A DNA stretch of 64,000 bases from Pseudomonas palmensis (GCF_017848315.1 NZ_JAFKEC010000008.1:1-64000); one strand, 5' to 3'. Shown: positions 45,704 through 61,317, counted from the stretch's first letter. Notes: generated from the sequence alone by a model not told the origin. A program made the numbers and translations.

Positions 45704-46558
45704 ATGTCACTAAATTTCCCGCTGTTGCTAGTCATCGCCGTTGCCGTGTGTGGACTGCTGGCCCTGATCGATCTGCTGTTCCTGGCCCCGCGCCGGCGCA
45801 CGGCGATCAACACCTATCAGGGCAGCGTCAGCCAGCCCGAGATGGCGGTGGTCGAGCAGTTGAACAAGGAGCCGTTGCTGGTCGAGTACGGCAAATCGTT
45901 CTTCCCGGTGCTGTTCATCGTGCTGGTGCTGCGCTCGTTTCTGGTCGAGCCGTTCCAGATCCCTTCGGGGTCGATGAAGCCGACCCTGGAAGTGGGCGAC
46001 TTCATCCTGGTGAACAAGTTCTCCTACGGCATCCGCCTGCCGGTGATCGACAAGAAGGTCATCGAGGTCGGTGACCCGCAGCGTGGCGATGTGATGGTGT
46101 TCCGCTACCCGAGCGACCCGAACGTCAACTACATCAAGCGTGTGGTCGGCCTGCCGGGCGACCAGGTGCGCTACACCAGCGACAAGCGTCTGTTCGTCAA
46201 CGGCCAGCCGATTGCCGAGCAACTGGTCGGCAGCGAGCCGGGCACCCTGGGCAGCGCCGAACTGTACAAGGAGAAGCTGGGCGAGGCCGAGCACCTGATC
46301 CGCAAGGAGATGAGCCGCTATCGCATGCCGCCGGACCAGCAGTGGGTGGTGCCTGCCGGGCACTATTTCATGATGGGCGACAACCGCGACAACTCCAACG
46401 ACAGTCGCTACTGGGATGACCCCAACATTCCCAAGGAGCTGCTGGGCATGGTTCCCGACAAGAACATCGTCGGCAAGGCCTTCGCCATCTGGATGAGCTG
46501 GCCAGAGCCCAAGCTCAGCCACTTCCCGAGCCTTTCGCGGGTTGGCCTGATCAAGTAA
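45704..46558 (+). CDS. lepB: signal peptidase I
   Basis: 284 aa. Two N-terminal membrane helices, then the catalytic domain with the nucleophile in IPSGSMKPTLEVGDF, the general-base lysine in YIKRVVGLPGD and the GDNRDNSNDSRYWD box. It removes signal peptides from exported pre-proteins at the inner membrane. The gene order lepA-lepB-rnc-era-recO is conserved. Confidence 0.97.
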   Translation: MSLNFPLLLVIAVAVCGLLALIDLLFLAPRRRTAINTYQGSVSQPEMAVVEQLNKEPLLVEYGKSFFPVLFIVLVLRSFLVEPFQIPSGSMKPTLEVGDFILVNKFSYGIRLPVIDKKVIEVGDPQRGDVMVFRYPSDPNVNYIKRVVGLPGDQVRYTSDKRLFVNGQPIAEQLVGSEPGTLGSAELYKEKLGEAEHLIRKEMSRYRMPPDQQWVVPAGHYFMMGDNRDNSNDSRYWDDPNIPKELLGMVPDKNIVGKAFAIWMSWPEPKLSHFPSLSRVGLIK

Positions 46559-46567
46559 CACCCTAAC

Positions 46568-46589
46568 GGCGCTGTCCTTCGACAGCGCC
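46568..46589 (+). terminator. hairpin after lepB
   Basis: GGCGCTGTC-CTTC-GACAGCGCC is a perfect 9-bp stem, 9 bp after the lepB stop, followed by a weak T-stretch (CTTTTC). It may attenuate transcription into rnc or be part of the RNase III-sensitive leader. Confidence 0.55.
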
Positions 46590-46654
46590 GAATGCTTTTC
46601 TGGCATAGGCTGTACAAGGGCGTCCACAAGACGCGCCCCGGCCGGACGTCAGGC

Positions 46655-46795
46655 ATGAACAAAACCGTCTTTCAGGATTTGCATTTGAACAACGCGTTAA
46701 CCCCGTCGGCTTCGAGCCGGACAGAACTGTGTGAGCCCGGCGCCCTGGCGCCGCTGCTGAAAATCGACCACGAACAGCGCGTGGGTACACTGTGA
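46655..46795 (+). CDS. possible small protein overlapping the rnc start
   Basis: 46 aa ([20 protein letters not shown] at the start), ending in a TGA that overlaps the GTG of rnc by 4 bp (46792-46795), a typical translational-coupling arrangement. It has no clear ribosome site and no recognised domain. Some Pseudomonas have a DUF4845 gene here, but this sequence has none of its hydrophobic N-terminus. It could equally be leader sequence with a chance reading frame. Confidence 0.35.
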   Translation: MNKTVFQDLHLNNALTPSASSRTELCEPGALAPLLKIDHEQRVGTL

Positions 46796-47473
46796 GCGTT
46801 TCCTTGAGCCGCCTCGAGCGCCAGCTCGGCTACACCTTCAAGAACCAGGAGCTGATGCTGCTGGCCCTCACGCATCGCAGCTTTGCCGGCCGCAACAACG
46901 AACGGCTGGAGTTCCTTGGTGATGCGATCCTCAACTTCGTCGCCGGCGAGGCCCTGTTCGAGCGCTTCCCCCAGGCCCGCGAAGGCCAGCTGTCGCGCCT
47001 GCGCGCCCGGCTGGTCAAGGGTGAAACCCTGGCCGTGCTGGCCCGCGGTTTCGACCTGGGCGAGTACCTGCGCCTGGGCTCGGGCGAGCTGAAAAGCGGC
47101 GGGTTCCGGCGCGAGTCGATCCTGGCCGATGCCCTCGAGGCGCTGATCGGTGCGATCTACCTGGACTCGGACATGCACACCGCTCGCGATCGCGTGCTGG
47201 CATGGCTGGCCGGTGAGTTCGAGAGCCTGACCCTGGTCGACACCAACAAGGACCCGAAAACCCGCCTGCAGGAGTTTCTGCAGTCGCGGGCCTGCGAACT
47301 GCCCCGCTACGAAGTGGTGGATATCCAGGGTGAACCCCATTGCCGGACGTTTTTCGTCGAATGCGAAGTGACCCTGTTGACTGAAAAAAGCCGAGGGCAG
47401 GGCGTGAGCCGGCGTATCGCCGAGCAGGTCGCGGCCGCCGCAGCACTGATCGCCCTGGGCGTGGAGAATGGCA

Positions 47474-47481
<8 letters not shown>
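46792..47481 (+). CDS. rnc: ribonuclease III
   Basis: 229 aa from a GTG start. The catalytic signature [20 protein letters not shown] is near residue 34, the second acidic cluster [13 protein letters not shown] follows, and a double-stranded RNA-binding domain lies at about 155-223. It processes rRNA and double-stranded RNA, and usually cleaves its own leader. Confidence 0.97.
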
Positions 47482-48376
<895 letters not shown>

Positions 48377-48433
48377 ATGCCCTGGCCCGACACCGGCCGG
48401 TGTCGGGCCCACCTCTTCGTGAAGCGCTGAATC

Positions 48434-49117
48434 ATGGACATGCCAGACGGCCAACCGGCCTTCGTGCTGCACAGCCGGGCGTACCGTGAAACCAGTGCGC
48501 TGGTCGACTTCCTTACCCCCCAGGGGCGCCTGCGCGCCGTGCTGCGTCGTGCACGCGGCAAGGCCGGCAGCCTGGCGCGTCCGTTCGTGCCGCTGGAGGT
48601 GCAGTTCCATGGGCGCGGCGAGCTCAAGAATGTCGGTCGCATGGACAGCGCAGGCGTTGCGGTCTGGCTCAACGGCGACGCGCTGTTCAGCGGGCTGTAC
48701 CTCAATGAGCTGCTGATTCGCCTGCTTCAGGCCGAAGACCCGCACCCGGTGATGTTCGAGCAGTACGCTGCCACCTTGCAGGCACTGGGCGCGGGGCGCC
48801 CGCTGGAGCCGTTGCTGCGTGCCTTCGAATGGCGCCTGCTGGACGAGCTGGGGTATGGCTTTGCGCTTGAGCACGACATCAATGGCGATCCGCTGGTGGC
48901 CGATGGCCTGTACCGCCTGCAGGTGGACGCGGGCCTGGAGCGGGTGTACCTGGTGCAGCCAGGCTTGTTCAGTGGCGCGCACCTGCTGGCCATGGCCGAG
49001 GCCGAGTGGTCGATGCCGGGCGCGCTGGGCGCGGCCAAGCGCCTGATGCGCCAGGCGCTGGCGGTGCACCTGGGCGGGCGTCCGCTGGTCAGCCGGGAAC
49101 TGTTTCGCAAGCCTTGA
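48434..49117 (+). CDS. recO: DNA repair protein RecO
   Basis: 227 aa. The N-terminal OB fold begins [19 protein letters not shown], followed by the helical domain. No zinc-binding cysteine cluster is visible, as in other gammaproteobacterial RecO. It loads RecA onto SSB-coated single-stranded DNA with RecR. It is located between era and pdxJ as usual. Confidence 0.94.
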   Translation: MDMPDGQPAFVLHSRAYRETSALVDFLTPQGRLRAVLRRARGKAGSLARPFVPLEVQFHGRGELKNVGRMDSAGVAVWLNGDALFSGLYLNELLIRLLQAEDPHPVMFEQYAATLQALGAGRPLEPLLRAFEWRLLDELGYGFALEHDINGDPLVADGLYRLQVDAGLERVYLVQPGLFSGAHLLAMAEAEWSMPGALGAAKRLMRQALAVHLGGRPLVSRELFRKP

Positions 49118-49161
49118 TCACGACGTATGCTGTGAGGCTCAATTTTCAGGAGAGTCTCTTC

Positions 49162-49905
49162 GTGACCACCAGCAACCGCATCCTCCTTGGCGTGAACATC
49201 GACCACGTGGCGACCCTGCGCCAGGCCCGTGGCACGCGATATCCGGACCCGGTCAAGGCCGCGCTGGACGCCGAAGAGGCGGGTGCCGACGGCATCACCG
49301 TGCATTTGCGCGAAGACCGTCGGCATATCCAGGACCGTGACGTGCTGGTACTGAGCGAGGTGCTGCAGACGCGCATGAACTTCGAGATGGGCGTCACCGA
49401 AGAGATGATGCAGTTTGCCGAGCGCATTCGCCCGGCGCACATCTGCCTGGTGCCCGAGACACGCCAGGAACTGACCACCGAAGGTGGCCTGGACGTGGCG
49501 GGACAGGAGGCGCGGATCAAGGCGGCGGTGGAGCGCCTGTCGCGCCTGGGGTCGGAGGTGTCGTTGTTCATCGATGCCGACGAGCGCCAGATCGAGGCCT
49601 CGCGCCGTGTTGGCGCGCCGGCGATCGAACTGCACACCGGGCGTTACGCCGATGCGCAGACCCCCGCCGATGTGGCCGAAGAACTCCAGCGCGTGGCCGA
49701 TGGCGTGGCCTTCGGCCTGGCTCAGGGGCTGATCGTGAATGCCGGGCATGGCCTGCACTACCACAACGTCGAGCCGGTGGCGGCGATCAAGGGCATCAAC
49801 GAACTGAACATCGGCCATGCACTGGTGGCCCATGCGTTGTTCGTGGGCTTCAAGGGTGCGGTCAGCGAGATGAAACAGCTGATTCTGGCAGCCAGCAACC
49901 GCTGA
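49162..49905 (+). CDS. pdxJ: pyridoxine 5'-phosphate synthase
   Basis: 247 aa from the GTG at 49162 with AGGAGAG upstream; the longer open frame upstream overlaps recO and is not used. Signature [19 protein letters not shown] at the N-terminus, [17 protein letters not shown], and the terminal [15 protein letters not shown]. It condenses 3-amino-1-hydroxyacetone phosphate with deoxyxylulose phosphate, the last ring-forming step of vitamin B6 synthesis. Confidence 0.96.
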   Translation: MTTSNRILLGVNIDHVATLRQARGTRYPDPVKAALDAEEAGADGITVHLREDRRHIQDRDVLVLSEVLQTRMNFEMGVTEEMMQFAERIRPAHICLVPETRQELTTEGGLDVAGQEARIKAAVERLSRLGSEVSLFIDADERQIEASRRVGAPAIELHTGRYADAQTPADVAEELQRVADGVAFGLAQGLIVNAGHGLHYHNVEPVAAIKGINELNIGHALVAHALFVGFKGAVSEMKQLILAASNR

Positions 49906-49918
49906 ATGCGTCGTGACC

Positions 49919-49982
49919 TTCGCCGGCAAGGCCGGCTCCTACAGGCGCTGCGATTCCTGTAGGAGCCGGCCTCGCCGGCGAA
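49919..49982. repeat. REP element between pdxJ and the metal-sensing kinase
   Basis: 27-bp arms at 49919-49945 and 49956-49982 with one mismatch, and the TTCGCCGGCAAGG core. It lies at the junction of convergent genes. Confidence 0.82.
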
Positions 49983-49987
49983 GCCGC

Positions 49988-51367
49988 CTAGCCAAATATC
50001 AGACTGAACCGCGTAGGCCCCTGCGCCGCGCTGGTCACCTCCACCTGCCCACCATGCACCTGCATGATCGACTGCACGATGGCCAGCCCCAGCCCCGTGC
50101 CGCCCTCCACCCGCGAGCGCCCGCAGCCCACCCGGTAGAACCGCTCGAACAGGTGCGGCCAGTGCACCGCCTCGATCCCCGGCCCCTCGTTGCGCACCCA
50201 GCATTGCACGCCCCGTGCGCTCTGCTCGATGCCGATTTCCACCAGGCGGCCCTCGGGGCTGTGGCGAATTGCATTGCTCAACAGGTTCGACAGCGCCCGC
50301 TGCAGCATCAGCCGGTCGCCCTGCACCGTGCCCCAGCCGCTGACTTTCAGGGTGATCGCCTTGCATTCGGCGCTCAGCGCGAACAGCTCCACCACCCGTT
50401 GCGCCTCGTCGGCCAGCGCCACCGGCTTCAACGCCAGTTGCTGACGCGGCGCGTCCACCTGGGCCAGGAACAGCATGTCGGTGATGATCCGGTTCAGGCG
50501 CGTCAGCTCCTCGATGCTGTCCTCCAGCGCCACCCGGTAATCCTGCGCCGAGCGCACCCGTGACAAGGTCACCTGGGCCCTGCCCATCAGGTTGCTGATC
50601 GGCGTGCGCAGTTCGTGCGCCAGGTCATCGGAAAACTGCGACAGACGCTGCACGCCGCCATCCAGCCGGTCGAGCATCACGTTGATGCCGCGCGCCAGGG
50701 CACTCAGTTCCTGGGGCAGCTTGTCCTCGGGCAGGCGGTGGCTCAGCTCCTGCGCCGACACCTGGGCGGCAATCCGCCGAAACCTGCGCAGCGGCAGCAG
50801 ACCACGCTGCACCAGCTTCCAGGCGGCAATGCCGATCAGCAGCAACAGCAGTGGCAACGCCAGCAACGTCGAACGCAGGTAGGCCTGCAGCAGGCCGAGG
50901 TCGTCGGCCCGGTTGAGCGTCAGCAGTACCCGCACCGGGGTGCCGTCACGCAGGGTCATCAGGCGCGCGGCGGTCATCAGGCGGGCCTCGGCGCTGTCCT
51001 GCCATTCGCTGTAGCCCAGCGCTGTCCCGGCCGCGATACGCCGCAGCGGCTCGGCCTCCACTGCAGGCCCCAGGCTCAACAGGGCCGGGTGGCGTCCGGT
51101 CTGGGCGATGATGTTCAGGCTCAGATCGTCGTGGCCCATCACCAGGTCGAGCAGGGGGTGGGCGCGCGAGCCCAGGTCGCTGGCCTTCAGGTCCACCCCC
51201 AGGCTGTGCTCGATCTGCTCCATCTTGCGTGCCAGCACCTTGCGGGCGCGGTTGTCCAGTTCGTGGTCCAGCGCCAGTACCGCCAGGCTCGCCAGCAGCA
51301 GCACCAGCGCCGCGCCCATCAGGCTGACGCTCAGGCCCAGGCGCAACGACAGTCGTGCCGGTTTCAT
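49988..51367 (-). CDS. heavy-metal sensor histidine kinase (CzcS/CopS-like)
   Basis: 459 aa from the ATG at 51367, whose ATGA overlaps the regulator's stop. Two membrane helices (about 10-32 and 165-185) bracket a periplasmic sensor, then HAMP, the His box in [20 protein letters not shown] and the ATP domain with [12 protein letters not shown] and [12 protein letters not shown]. It matches the CusS/CopS/IrlS branch that senses periplasmic copper, zinc or cadmium. The divergent CzcCBA operon is the expected target. Confidence 0.9.
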   Translation of the reverse strand: MKPARLSLRLGLSVSLMGAALVLLLASLAVLALDHELDNRARKVLARKMEQIEHSLGVDLKASDLGSRAHPLLDLVMGHDDLSLNIIAQTGRHPALLSLGPAVEAEPLRRIAAGTALGYSEWQDSAEARLMTAARLMTLRDGTPVRVLLTLNRADDLGLLQAYLRSTLLALPLLLLLIGIAAWKLVQRGLLPLRRFRRIAAQVSAQELSHRLPEDKLPQELSALARGINVMLDRLDGGVQRLSQFSDDLAHELRTPISNLMGRAQVTLSRVRSAQDYRVALEDSIEELTRLNRIITDMLFLAQVDAPRQQLALKPVALADEAQRVVELFALSAECKAITLKVSGWGTVQGDRLMLQRALSNLLSNAIRHSPEGRLVEIGIEQSARGVQCWVRNEGPGIEAVHWPHLFERFYRVGCGRSRVEGGTGLGLAIVQSIMQVHGGQVEVTSAAQGPTRFSLIFG

Positions 51368-52038
51368 TCGCGCGCTTCCAGCACATAGCCCACGCCGCGC
51401 AGGGTGTGGATCAGCTTGTCCTCGAAGGGGTCGTCGATCTTGGCCCGCAGGCGCCGGATCGACACCTCCACCACGTTGGTGTCGCAATCGAAGTTCATGT
51501 CCCACACCAGCGAGATGATCTGCGTGCGCGATAGCACCTCGCCGCTCTGGCGCATCAGCAGGTGCAGCAGGGCGAACTCCTTGGCCGTCAGGTCGATACG
51601 CTGGTTGCGCCGGTAGGCGCGGTGGCGGCTGGGGTCCAGCTCAAGGTCGGCGACCCTGAGCGTGGCCGGCGCCAGGTTCTGCTCGCTGCGCCGCAACAGG
51701 CTGCGAATGCGTGCCAGCAGTTCGGGAAACTCGAACGGCTTGAGCAGGTAATCGTCGGCGCCCAGGTCCAGGCCCTTGACCCGATCCGAGAGCCGGCCGT
51801 GGGCGGTCAGCATCATGATACGGGTCGAGGACTCCGCCCGCAGGCGTTGCAGCACGCTCCAGCCGTCGAGCTGCGGCAGGTTGACGTCGAGGATGACCAG
51901 GTCGTAGGCGTGCTGGCGGGCCAGGTGCAGGCCGTCAATGCCGGTGGCGGCGCAGTCGACGATGTAGCCGTTCTCGCTCAGGCCCTGCTGCAGGTACTCG
52001 GCGGTACGGACTTCGTCTTCGATGATCAATAGGCGCAT
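51364..52038 (-). CDS. heavy-metal response regulator (CzcR/CopR-like)
   Basis: 224 aa, OmpR family. The receiver has [20 protein letters not shown], phospho-acceptor Asp51 and [14 protein letters not shown]; the winged helix contains [14 protein letters not shown] and LRGVGYVLE. The phrase [15 protein letters not shown] is typical of the CusR/CzcR/CopR group. It overlaps the kinase gene by 4 bp and faces the CzcC gene across a shared control region. Confidence 0.92.
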   Translation of the reverse strand: MRLLIIEDEVRTAEYLQQGLSENGYIVDCAATGIDGLHLARQHAYDLVILDVNLPQLDGWSVLQRLRAESSTRIMMLTAHGRLSDRVKGLDLGADDYLLKPFEFPELLARIRSLLRRSEQNLAPATLRVADLELDPSRHRAYRRNQRIDLTAKEFALLHLLMRQSGEVLSRTQIISLVWDMNFDCDTNVVEVSIRRLRAKIDDPFEDKLIHTLRGVGYVLEARE

Positions 52039-52139
52039 GGGGTACTCGCGGCGTGCAAAACGGCAATTCTCAACCCTTGAGTCACTTCAGGGTCAAGGCG
52101 TGTCGCGCATGGTAAGCCAAGCCGGTCCTGAGCGGCGCT

Positions 52140-52159
52140 GGATAACAGATTTGTAATCC
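52140..52159. promoter_or_regulatory. near-perfect palindrome, candidate CopR/CzcR operator
   Basis: GGATAACA-GATT-TGTAATCC has 8-bp arms with one mismatch, between the regulator and CzcC genes. The AACA/TGTAAT content resembles CusR and CopR boxes of Escherichia coli and Pseudomonas. Confidence 0.6.
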
Positions 52160-52229
52160 TGGGGTCATGTTGACGATAAAGCCCGCTCCCTAAAGTGCCC
52201 GCTTCGAAATGGGCGCGGGGGATTCACGC

Positions 52230-53480
52230 ATGACGTGCAGGCACAGGCTTCATCCACAGCGCGTGGCGCGGCTGGCGGCGCTGGCCGGGGTGCTGCTGGG
52301 GCTTTCGACAGCGCTGCAGGCGAGCGTGCTGACGCTTGATGCCGCCTTGCGCACCGCGCAGGACAACAACCCCGAGCTTGCCGCGGCGCGCTGGGGCACC
52401 GAGATCGCCCTGGGCGAACGCAACCAGGCCGGCCTGCTGCCCAACCCGGAGTTGAGCTGGGAGCAGGAAGATACCCGCCGCGGCTCGCAGACCACCACCG
52501 TCAGCCTCAGCCAGCGCCTGGAACTGGGCGGCAAGCGCGGTGCGCGGGTGGAGGTGGCCCAGCGGGAGCAGGCCCTGGCGGCGCTGGAACTGGAACGCCA
52601 GGGCAATGCCTTGCGCGCCGAGGTGCTGGCTGCGTTTCATGCCGCCGTGCAGGCCCAGGAACGGCTGCAACTGGCCGAGCAGTCGCTGCGCCTGACCGAG
52701 CGTGGCCTGCAGGTGGTGCAGGGGCGGGTGCGGGCCGGCAGCGCTTCCCCCATCGAAACCACCCGCGCGCAGGTGCAGGTGTCCGAGATGCGCCTGGAAC
52801 GAGGCCGTGCCCAGCAGGCCGTGGCCGTGGCCTATCAGCAACTGGCCAGCGTGACGGGGGCGCCGCAGGCGGGGTTCGAGCGGGTGGCAGGCATGCCGTC
52901 CGACGCCCTGACCCCAGCCGAGGGCGACACGCTGCTTGCCCGCCTCGAGCGCACGGCCGAGCTGCGCCTGGCCCGCCTGCAGATCGAGCAGCGCGAGGCT
53001 GACCTGGGGCTGGCTCGCAGCCAGCGCATCCCCGACCTCACCGTCAGCCTGGGTAGCCAGTACAGCGAGGCCGACCGCGAGCGCATCAATGTGGTCGGGG
53101 TGTCGATACCGCTGCCCTTGTTCGATCGCAACCAGGGCAATGTGCTGGCGGCGGCGCGGCGTGCCGATCAGGCCCGCGACCTGCGCAACGGCGCCGAACT
53201 GCGGGTGCGCAGCGAAGTGGTGCAGGCGCTGGTGCAGTGGCAGGTGGCTGCGGGCGAGGTACAGGCCTTCGACCGCTCGATACTGCCGGCGGCGCAGCAG
53301 GCGGTGGACGCCGCCACGCGGGGTTTCGAGCGCGGCAAGTTCAGCTTTCTCGAGGTGCTCGACGCCCAGCGCACGCTGGTGGCGGCGCGCACCCAATACC
53401 TGGCGGCGCAGGCCCAGGGCAGCGATGCGCGAGTCCGCCTGGAACGACTTTTCGGCGACCTGGCCACCGCCAGCCGCTGA
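52230..53480 (+). CDS. outer-membrane channel CzcC-like (TolC family)
   Basis: 416 aa from the ATG at 52230. A signal sequence (about 1-36, VLLGLSTALQASV) and two outer-membrane-factor repeats: PELAAARWGTEIALGERNQA with LLPNPELSWEQED, and the second with SQRIPDLTVSLGSQYSE. It would extend the CzcBA pump across the outer membrane. First gene of the efflux operon. Confidence 0.9.
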   Translation: MTCRHRLHPQRVARLAALAGVLLGLSTALQASVLTLDAALRTAQDNNPELAAARWGTEIALGERNQAGLLPNPELSWEQEDTRRGSQTTTVSLSQRLELGGKRGARVEVAQREQALAALELERQGNALRAEVLAAFHAAVQAQERLQLAEQSLRLTERGLQVVQGRVRAGSASPIETTRAQVQVSEMRLERGRAQQAVAVAYQQLASVTGAPQAGFERVAGMPSDALTPAEGDTLLARLERTAELRLARLQIEQREADLGLARSQRIPDLTVSLGSQYSEADRERINVVGVSIPLPLFDRNQGNVLAAARRADQARDLRNGAELRVRSEVVQALVQWQVAAGEVQAFDRSILPAAQQAVDAATRGFERGKFSFLEVLDAQRTLVAARTQYLAAQAQGSDARVRLERLFGDLATASR

Positions 53481-53507
53481 CCCCCGACGATTTGCCGAGG
53501 AATGTGC

Positions 53508-57900
<4,393 letters not shown>

Positions 57901-57970
57901 TGTGCGGCTCACCTTGGCGTTAGCTTGGGCTGCTTATGATCGGTTCGAATCCAATCATGAGGGAAGGTCG

Positions 57971-58165
57971 ATGAACCTGAGCAAGTACGCACTGATCGCC
58001 GCGTTGCTGCTGGGCAGCAGCGCGGCAATGGCCGAAGGCGGCGCCGAGCGCACCAAGGCGTTCTGGGCCGAGTTTCGCAAGAGCCAGGAGCGGGTGCATG
58101 GGGAGGGCAGGAAGGAGGTAGCGCAGAAGAAGGAGCAGGTGCAGCAGCAGGTGGTGAAGGACTGA
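57971..58165 (+). CDS. small periplasmic protein downstream of the efflux pump
   Basis: 64 aa from the ATG at 57971 with GGAAGG upstream. A signal peptide (YALIAALLLGSSAAMAEGG) leaves a mature peptide of about 43 residues, highly charged and rich in Lys, Glu, Arg and Gln, probably one helix. No cysteine and a single mature histidine. It may be co-transcribed with the CzcCBA genes. I do not recognise the family. Confidence 0.65.
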   Translation: MNLSKYALIAALLLGSSAAMAEGGAERTKAFWAEFRKSQERVHGEGRKEVAQKKEQVQQQVVKD

Positions 58166-58183
58166 CGCACGCCGTGTTCGCAA

Positions 58184-58228
58184 GGGCCTCTGCGCCGGCA
58201 AGGCCGGCTCCTGCAGGCGAAGAGGCCC
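58184..58228. repeat. REP-like hairpin between the small protein and cmoB
   Basis: GGGCCTCT (58184-58191) pairs with AGAGGCCC (58221-58228) around an inner GCCGGC-AA-GGCCGGC core. It sits at the junction of convergent genes. Confidence 0.7.
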
Positions 58229-58236
58229 CCTTCTGA

Positions 58237-59193
58237 TTACTTGCGCGCCACCAGCACCGCCCGCCTGGGTGCCGGCAGGCCTTCGACGGTTCGGGTCGGG
58301 TCGGTAGGGTCGAGGAAGTCGCTCAGCGACTGGTAGCGCATCCAGTCGGTGCTGCGTTGTTCCTCGACGCTGGTCACGCTCACATCCACGCAGCGCACAT
58401 CGCTGAAGCCGGCGCGACGCAACCAGCGCTCCAGTGCCGGCACCGAGGGCAGAAACCATACATTGCGCATCTGCGCATAGCGGTCTTCAGGCACCAGCAC
58501 CTGATGCTCGTCACCCTCGACCACCAGGGTTTCCAACACCAGTTCGCCCCCCTTGACCAGGCAGTCCTTGAGCGCCAGCAAATGCTCGATCGGCGAGCGG
58601 CGGTGGTAGAACACCCCCATCGAGAACACCGTGTCGAAACCTTCCAGGTTGGCCGGCAGGTCTTCCAGGGCGAACGGCAAGTGCCAGGCGGGAAGGTCCG
58701 GCAGGTAACGCTGCACGGCCTGGAACTGGCAGAAGAACAACCAGTTGGGGTCCACGCCGATCACGCTGTCGGCGCCGGCGCCGAGCATGCGCCATTGGTA
58801 GTAGCCGTTGCCACAGCCCACATCCAGCACGCGTTTGCCGCGCAGGTCCAGGTGCGGCGCGACCCGTGACCACTTCCAGTCCGAACGCCATTCGGTGTCC
58901 ACGTGCACGCCGAACAGGTCGAACGGGCCCTTGCGCCAGGGCGACAGGCCCATCAGCGCGGTGCGCACCTGTGCGCGGGTGGCGTCGTCGCAGTCGCTGT
59001 CCAGGCGCAGGCCGTGCAGCAGGTCGACCTGGCTGGGCTCCAGGGCCGGCAGCGCATCCAGTGCGCTTTGCCAGCGCTCCAGGTCGCCATGGCCCTTTTC
59101 CAGCTTGGCATCGAGTTGCGCTTGCAGGCCTTGGGCCCAGTGCGCCAATGGGGTGCCCGCCATGCGGCGGACCAGGGGAGTCAGATCGATCAT
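58237..59193 (-). CDS. cmoB: tRNA U34 carboxymethyltransferase CmoB
   Basis: 318 aa from the ATG at 59193, overlapping the stop of cmoA. Motif I is [16 protein letters not shown]; the [17 protein letters not shown] and [13 protein letters not shown] segments are CmoB signatures. It uses carboxy-SAM made by CmoA to convert hydroxyuridine at tRNA position 34 to 5-oxyacetyluridine. Confidence 0.95.
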   Translation of the reverse strand: MIDLTPLVRRMAGTPLAHWAQGLQAQLDAKLEKGHGDLERWQSALDALPALEPSQVDLLHGLRLDSDCDDATRAQVRTALMGLSPWRKGPFDLFGVHVDTEWRSDWKWSRVAPHLDLRGKRVLDVGCGNGYYQWRMLGAGADSVIGVDPNWLFFCQFQAVQRYLPDLPAWHLPFALEDLPANLEGFDTVFSMGVFYHRRSPIEHLLALKDCLVKGGELVLETLVVEGDEHQVLVPEDRYAQMRNVWFLPSVPALERWLRRAGFSDVRCVDVSVTSVEEQRSTDWMRYQSLSDFLDPTDPTRTVEGLPAPRRAVLVARK

Positions 59194-59933
59194 GGCAGGG
59201 CAATCAGCGAGGCGAAGTTCAGGCACTGGAACCACGGCACCACCTGCGAGAAACCGGCTGCCAGCAGGCGCTGACGGTGTTCCTCGAGGCTGTCGGGTTT
59301 CATCACGTTTTCGATGGCACTGCGCTTCTGGGCAATTTCCAGTTCGCTGTAGCCGTTGGCGCGTTTGAAGGCCACGTGCAGATCGGTGAGCAGGGCCTGT
59401 TGCTGCGGGTCGGCAAAGCGCAGCTTCTCCGACAGGATCAGTGCGCCGCCAGGCACCAGGCACTGGCGAATGCGGCCAAGCAGGGCCAGGCGTGCCTGCG
59501 GCTCGATGAACTGCAGGGTGAAGTTCAGCGCCACCACCGACGCCGGCTGCAGGTCCAGCGCGGTGATGTCGGCCTCGATCACCTGCACCGGCAGCAACTC
59601 CTGGTGCATCGCGTCCTGGTGGCTGAGGTATTCGCGGCAGCGCTCGACCATGGCCGGGGAGTTGTCTACTGCCAGCACCTTGCAGCCCTCGCTGCGTACA
59701 TGTCGGCGCATCGCCTGGGTCACCGCACCGAGCGAGCTGCCCAGGTCGTACAGCAGGGTATCGGGCTGGGCGAACTGGGCAGCCAGCACGCCGATGTTCT
59801 CGACGATCGTCGGGTAGCCGGGCACCGAGCGCTTGATCATGTCGGGGAAAACCCGCACGACATCTTCGTTGAAGGTGAAATCGGGGACCTGCGCCAGCGG
59901 GGTGGCGAACAGGCGATCGGGCTCTTTGCTCAC
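59190..59933 (-). CDS. cmoA: carboxy-SAM synthase CmoA
   Basis: 247 aa from a GTG at 59933 (the next residues are [12 protein letters not shown]), the usual CmoA length. It contains [39 protein letters not shown] and [13 protein letters not shown]. It makes carboxy-S-adenosylmethionine from SAM and prephenate for CmoB; the two genes overlap by 4 bp. Confidence 0.95.
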   Translation of the reverse strand: MSKEPDRLFATPLAQVPDFTFNEDVVRVFPDMIKRSVPGYPTIVENIGVLAAQFAQPDTLLYDLGSSLGAVTQAMRRHVRSEGCKVLAVDNSPAMVERCREYLSHQDAMHQELLPVQVIEADITALDLQPASVVALNFTLQFIEPQARLALLGRIRQCLVPGGALILSEKLRFADPQQQALLTDLHVAFKRANGYSELEIAQKRSAIENVMKPDSLEEHRQRLLAAGFSQVVPWFQCLNFASLIALP

Positions 59934-60131
59934 GGGCAATCCAGGCGTTCGGCGGTAAAGGGCCGGCATTTTAGCCAATGTTGCAACAGGATGCATGGCC
60001 GACTGACCGGCGCGGCTGGCCGCTGCATTCCAATGCCGGCTTCGAGGAAAGCCTGCCGGCTATTTGTCTTGCCGGCGGGTCCTTAGAGTGAAGTGGCTTG
60101 ACCCTATTGGCTCACTCACAAGGAATGTGAA

Positions 60132-61307
60132 ATGAAACTCGAACCTGGCGCGCGCTCGTACGATACCGGTGAACTGGAAAAGGAAGCGGCCCTGCTGCCC
60201 AGAAACCTGATCGAAGGCATGAACCAGCGTGATGGCGAAAACGAGGGAGGGCTGACGCTTTCCCGCGAACATATCGTCACGCTCAATCAGTATGTGAAGT
60301 ATGTCACCGGCCTGCCGACCGAAACCGCGTCGCTGGTGCCCTGGCTTGGCTACACCGACATCAAGGAGCCGGTACTGTCGGTCAGTGCCATGCGCACGAC
60401 CTTTCTCAACCTGCACAAGCATGCCCGCGCCTGGGGCACGCTGTCCGACGAGTGCAAGAAGCTGTCCGCCGAGCTGGGGGTGTGTGCCCGTGGCATCAAC
60501 ACCACCGGCGAGGGGGTGATGCAGGAATGCGAGAAGACCAAGGCCCTTGGCGGGCGGCGTGATACGTGGGAGTCCGTGCAGTTCGCAGCGCCGGTTGCGT
60601 TGAGCTTCGGCGACCGGGAGATCGTCTCGTCGCTGGTGGACTACATGGAGGTGCTCAAGGATGAAGTCGAGCATTTTCACGCGCGTGTAAGCAGTGTGCG
60701 CAGCCACACCGAAACCTTTCGCGACACCGCGCGTTTCGAGCTGATGAACGAGGTCGCCCTCAAGACCGACGCCATCGAGCGTCACCAGGCCAGCGGTGCC
60801 ACCCAGGCCCTGCGCGATGAGCTGGCGGCGCTGGACAAGGAAATCGACAACCTCAACAAGCAGTACGACGAGTACGTCAAGGCGGCCCTGTCCGGGCTGG
60901 CGGCCGGCCCGCTGGGGGCGGTCATCTCAGGCTCGATCTACGGCTCCAAGGCCGAAAAGGTGCGCAAGACCCGCAACCGGGTGCAGAAGGAACGCAAGGC
61001 TGTCGGGGCGCGCCTGACGGCGGCGGTCAACCTGGAGGGACGCCTGCAGGTACTCACGACCCATATGGATGAACTGGCCACCCGCCTGCAGGAGGTGGTG
61101 ACCGCTTCCTCGCACCTGCAGACGGCCTGGCAGACCATCGGCACCTACATCGAAGCGTCCATCGAAAAGCTCGAAAAGATGAACGACAGCCGGCAGCTGG
61201 GCATTTTCATCATCCATTTCAGAAACTTTCTCTCGCAGTGGGCGTTTATCGAAGCCTGCTCCATCACCATGAGCCGGGTCTTCGACGACACGCTGTGGGC
61301 CCAATAA
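60132..61307 (+). CDS. alpha-xenorhabdolysin-type binary toxin, subunit A (XaxA/YaxA-like)
   Basis: 391 aa, close to XaxA of Xenorhabdus (about 400). AAGGA lies 7 bp before the ATG. The protein is mostly helical: a head region, long coiled-coil arms (about 205-245 and 272-325) and between them a hydrophobic hairpin (about 249-270, with AALSGLAAGPLGAVISGS) that would meet the membrane. Conserved features include CEKTKALGGRRDTW, ASSHLQTAWQTI and HFRNFLSQWAFIE. In XaxAB/YaxAB, subunits A and B assemble into large alpha-helical pores. There is no signal peptide, as in known members. Confidence 0.85.
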   Translation: MKLEPGARSYDTGELEKEAALLPRNLIEGMNQRDGENEGGLTLSREHIVTLNQYVKYVTGLPTETASLVPWLGYTDIKEPVLSVSAMRTTFLNLHKHARAWGTLSDECKKLSAELGVCARGINTTGEGVMQECEKTKALGGRRDTWESVQFAAPVALSFGDREIVSSLVDYMEVLKDEVEHFHARVSSVRSHTETFRDTARFELMNEVALKTDAIERHQASGATQALRDELAALDKEIDNLNKQYDEYVKAALSGLAAGPLGAVISGSIYGSKAEKVRKTRNRVQKERKAVGARLTAAVNLEGRLQVLTTHMDELATRLQEVVTASSHLQTAWQTIGTYIEASIEKLEKMNDSRQLGIFIIHFRNFLSQWAFIEACSITMSRVFDDTLWAQ

Positions 61308-61317
61308 GGAGCTACCC

